The position numbers were made by a program, and so were the translations under genes. A model generated the notes under the pieces. The model saw only the letters and a program-made list of their open reading frames with translations. It was not told the DNA's origin and did not search any database. Shown one piece after another: positions 5,339 through 5,514 of a DNA stretch of 5,514 nucleotides (the first letter of the stretch is position 1; each line of letters starts with the position of its first letter). Origin of the DNA: Opitutia bacterium (GTDB lineage: Bacteria > Verrucomicrobiota > Verrucomicrobiia > Opitutales > Opitutaceae); contig PMKA01000061.1 in the NCBI GenBank assembly GCA_003157575.1, forward strand, positions 1 through 5,514. The letters are read 5' to 3'.

Positions 5339-5494
5339 TGACCTCGGCGTCAAATGCCGCGCTCAACCCGGCGACTATGCAGAAACGTCCCGGGGAGCGT
5401 CACCCAATAGGTGCGCCGGCTCCGTTCGCGAGGCGGCGTACGCGAACCCCCGTACGATTCTGTCGAGAATTCACACATGACCCCATCAGATTCC
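5339..5494. repeat. Repeat copy C: right-end portion of the element
   Basis: From TGACCTCGGCGTCAAATGC this matches copy A from 3196 to its right end. The first 67 bp differ at only about 4 positions, with more drift around 5440-5458. The right terminal core at 5461-5483 is the perfect 23-bp reverse complement of the left core of copy B at 4423-4445. It contains the hairpin GTTCGCG...CGCGAAC (about 5423-5447), also seen in A. Its first 67 bp repeat the last part of copy B (4507-4574), so the toxin-antitoxin operon sits between direct repeats as well as between the outer inverted ends. The last 20 bp of the window show nothing else. Confidence 0.85.
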
Positions 5495-5514
5495 CCAAGG
5501 GTGTCCGGTATTGG

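Noticed and set aside
4700..5353. 217-aa minus-strand ORF opposite the toxin-antitoxin operon
   Set aside because: It is a shadow of the plus-strand antitoxin and vapC genes, which have clear family motifs and a coupled start/stop.
3101..5494. Repeats A-C as integron attC sites
   Set aside because: A GCTCAAC resembling RYYYAAC is present, but there is no matching GTTRRRY end, the element is too long, and its conserved ends are long inverted repeats; no integrase is seen.

Overview
The window is GC-rich bacterial DNA and looks chromosomal, with an accessory-like right half. The left half carries the start of a cytochrome bd oxidase gene plus four small genes of types often found together in anaerobes and facultative anaerobes: a DUF134 DNA-binding protein, a NifX/orange-protein-like dinitrogenase-cofactor-family protein, a C_GCAxxG_C_C redox-type protein and a DHPS-like metallo-beta-lactamase-fold protein. 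Shine-Dalgarno signals are weak or absent. The style (high GC, weak SD, abundant intergenic inverted-repeat elements) would suit a Verrucomicrobiota-like or deep-branching anaerobic lineage, but nothing here fixes the taxonomy.

Layout, left half (1-3073). cydA (N-terminal 106 codons, minus strand, cut by the left edge) lies 31 bp downstream of the DUF134 gene on the same strand, so the two probably share a transcript. Divergent from DUF134 is the NifX-like gene, with a good sigma-54-type promoter candidate and a TTATG-N2-CATAA palindrome between them. The C_GCAxxG_C_C gene converges on the NifX-like gene. Beyond it a 355-bp divergent intergenic region holds a perfect 20-bp inverted repeat and, just before the MBL-fold gene, a second copy of the palindrome core. 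The shared palindrome suggests that DUF134/NifX-like and MBL-fold genes are co-regulated, perhaps by the DUF134 protein or a sigma-54 activator.

Layout, right half (3074-5514). Three related copies of an intergenic repeat with terminal inverted repeats punctuate the sequence: a complete copy of about 250 bp (A), a left-end piece (B) and a right-end piece (C). Between A and B is a gene for an unrecognised exported or membrane-anchored protein of 298 aa. Between B and C is a complete type II toxin-antitoxin operon (Phd/YefM-type antitoxin and PIN-domain VapC toxin, with a 4-bp overlap). B and C together carry both outer ends of the element, whose 23-bp inverted-repeat core is perfect, and about 67 bp of internal repeat sequence is present on both sides of the operon. 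The simplest reading is a transposase-less inverted-repeat element carrying a toxin-antitoxin cargo, next to an empty copy of the same element. Genes in this half use more A/T-ending codons than those on the left in the stretches compared.

How the genes may work together. The left cluster is plausibly a redox/metal-cofactor module tied to low-oxygen respiration; its exact chemistry is unknown. The right half is accessory DNA shaped by repeat-driven insertion.
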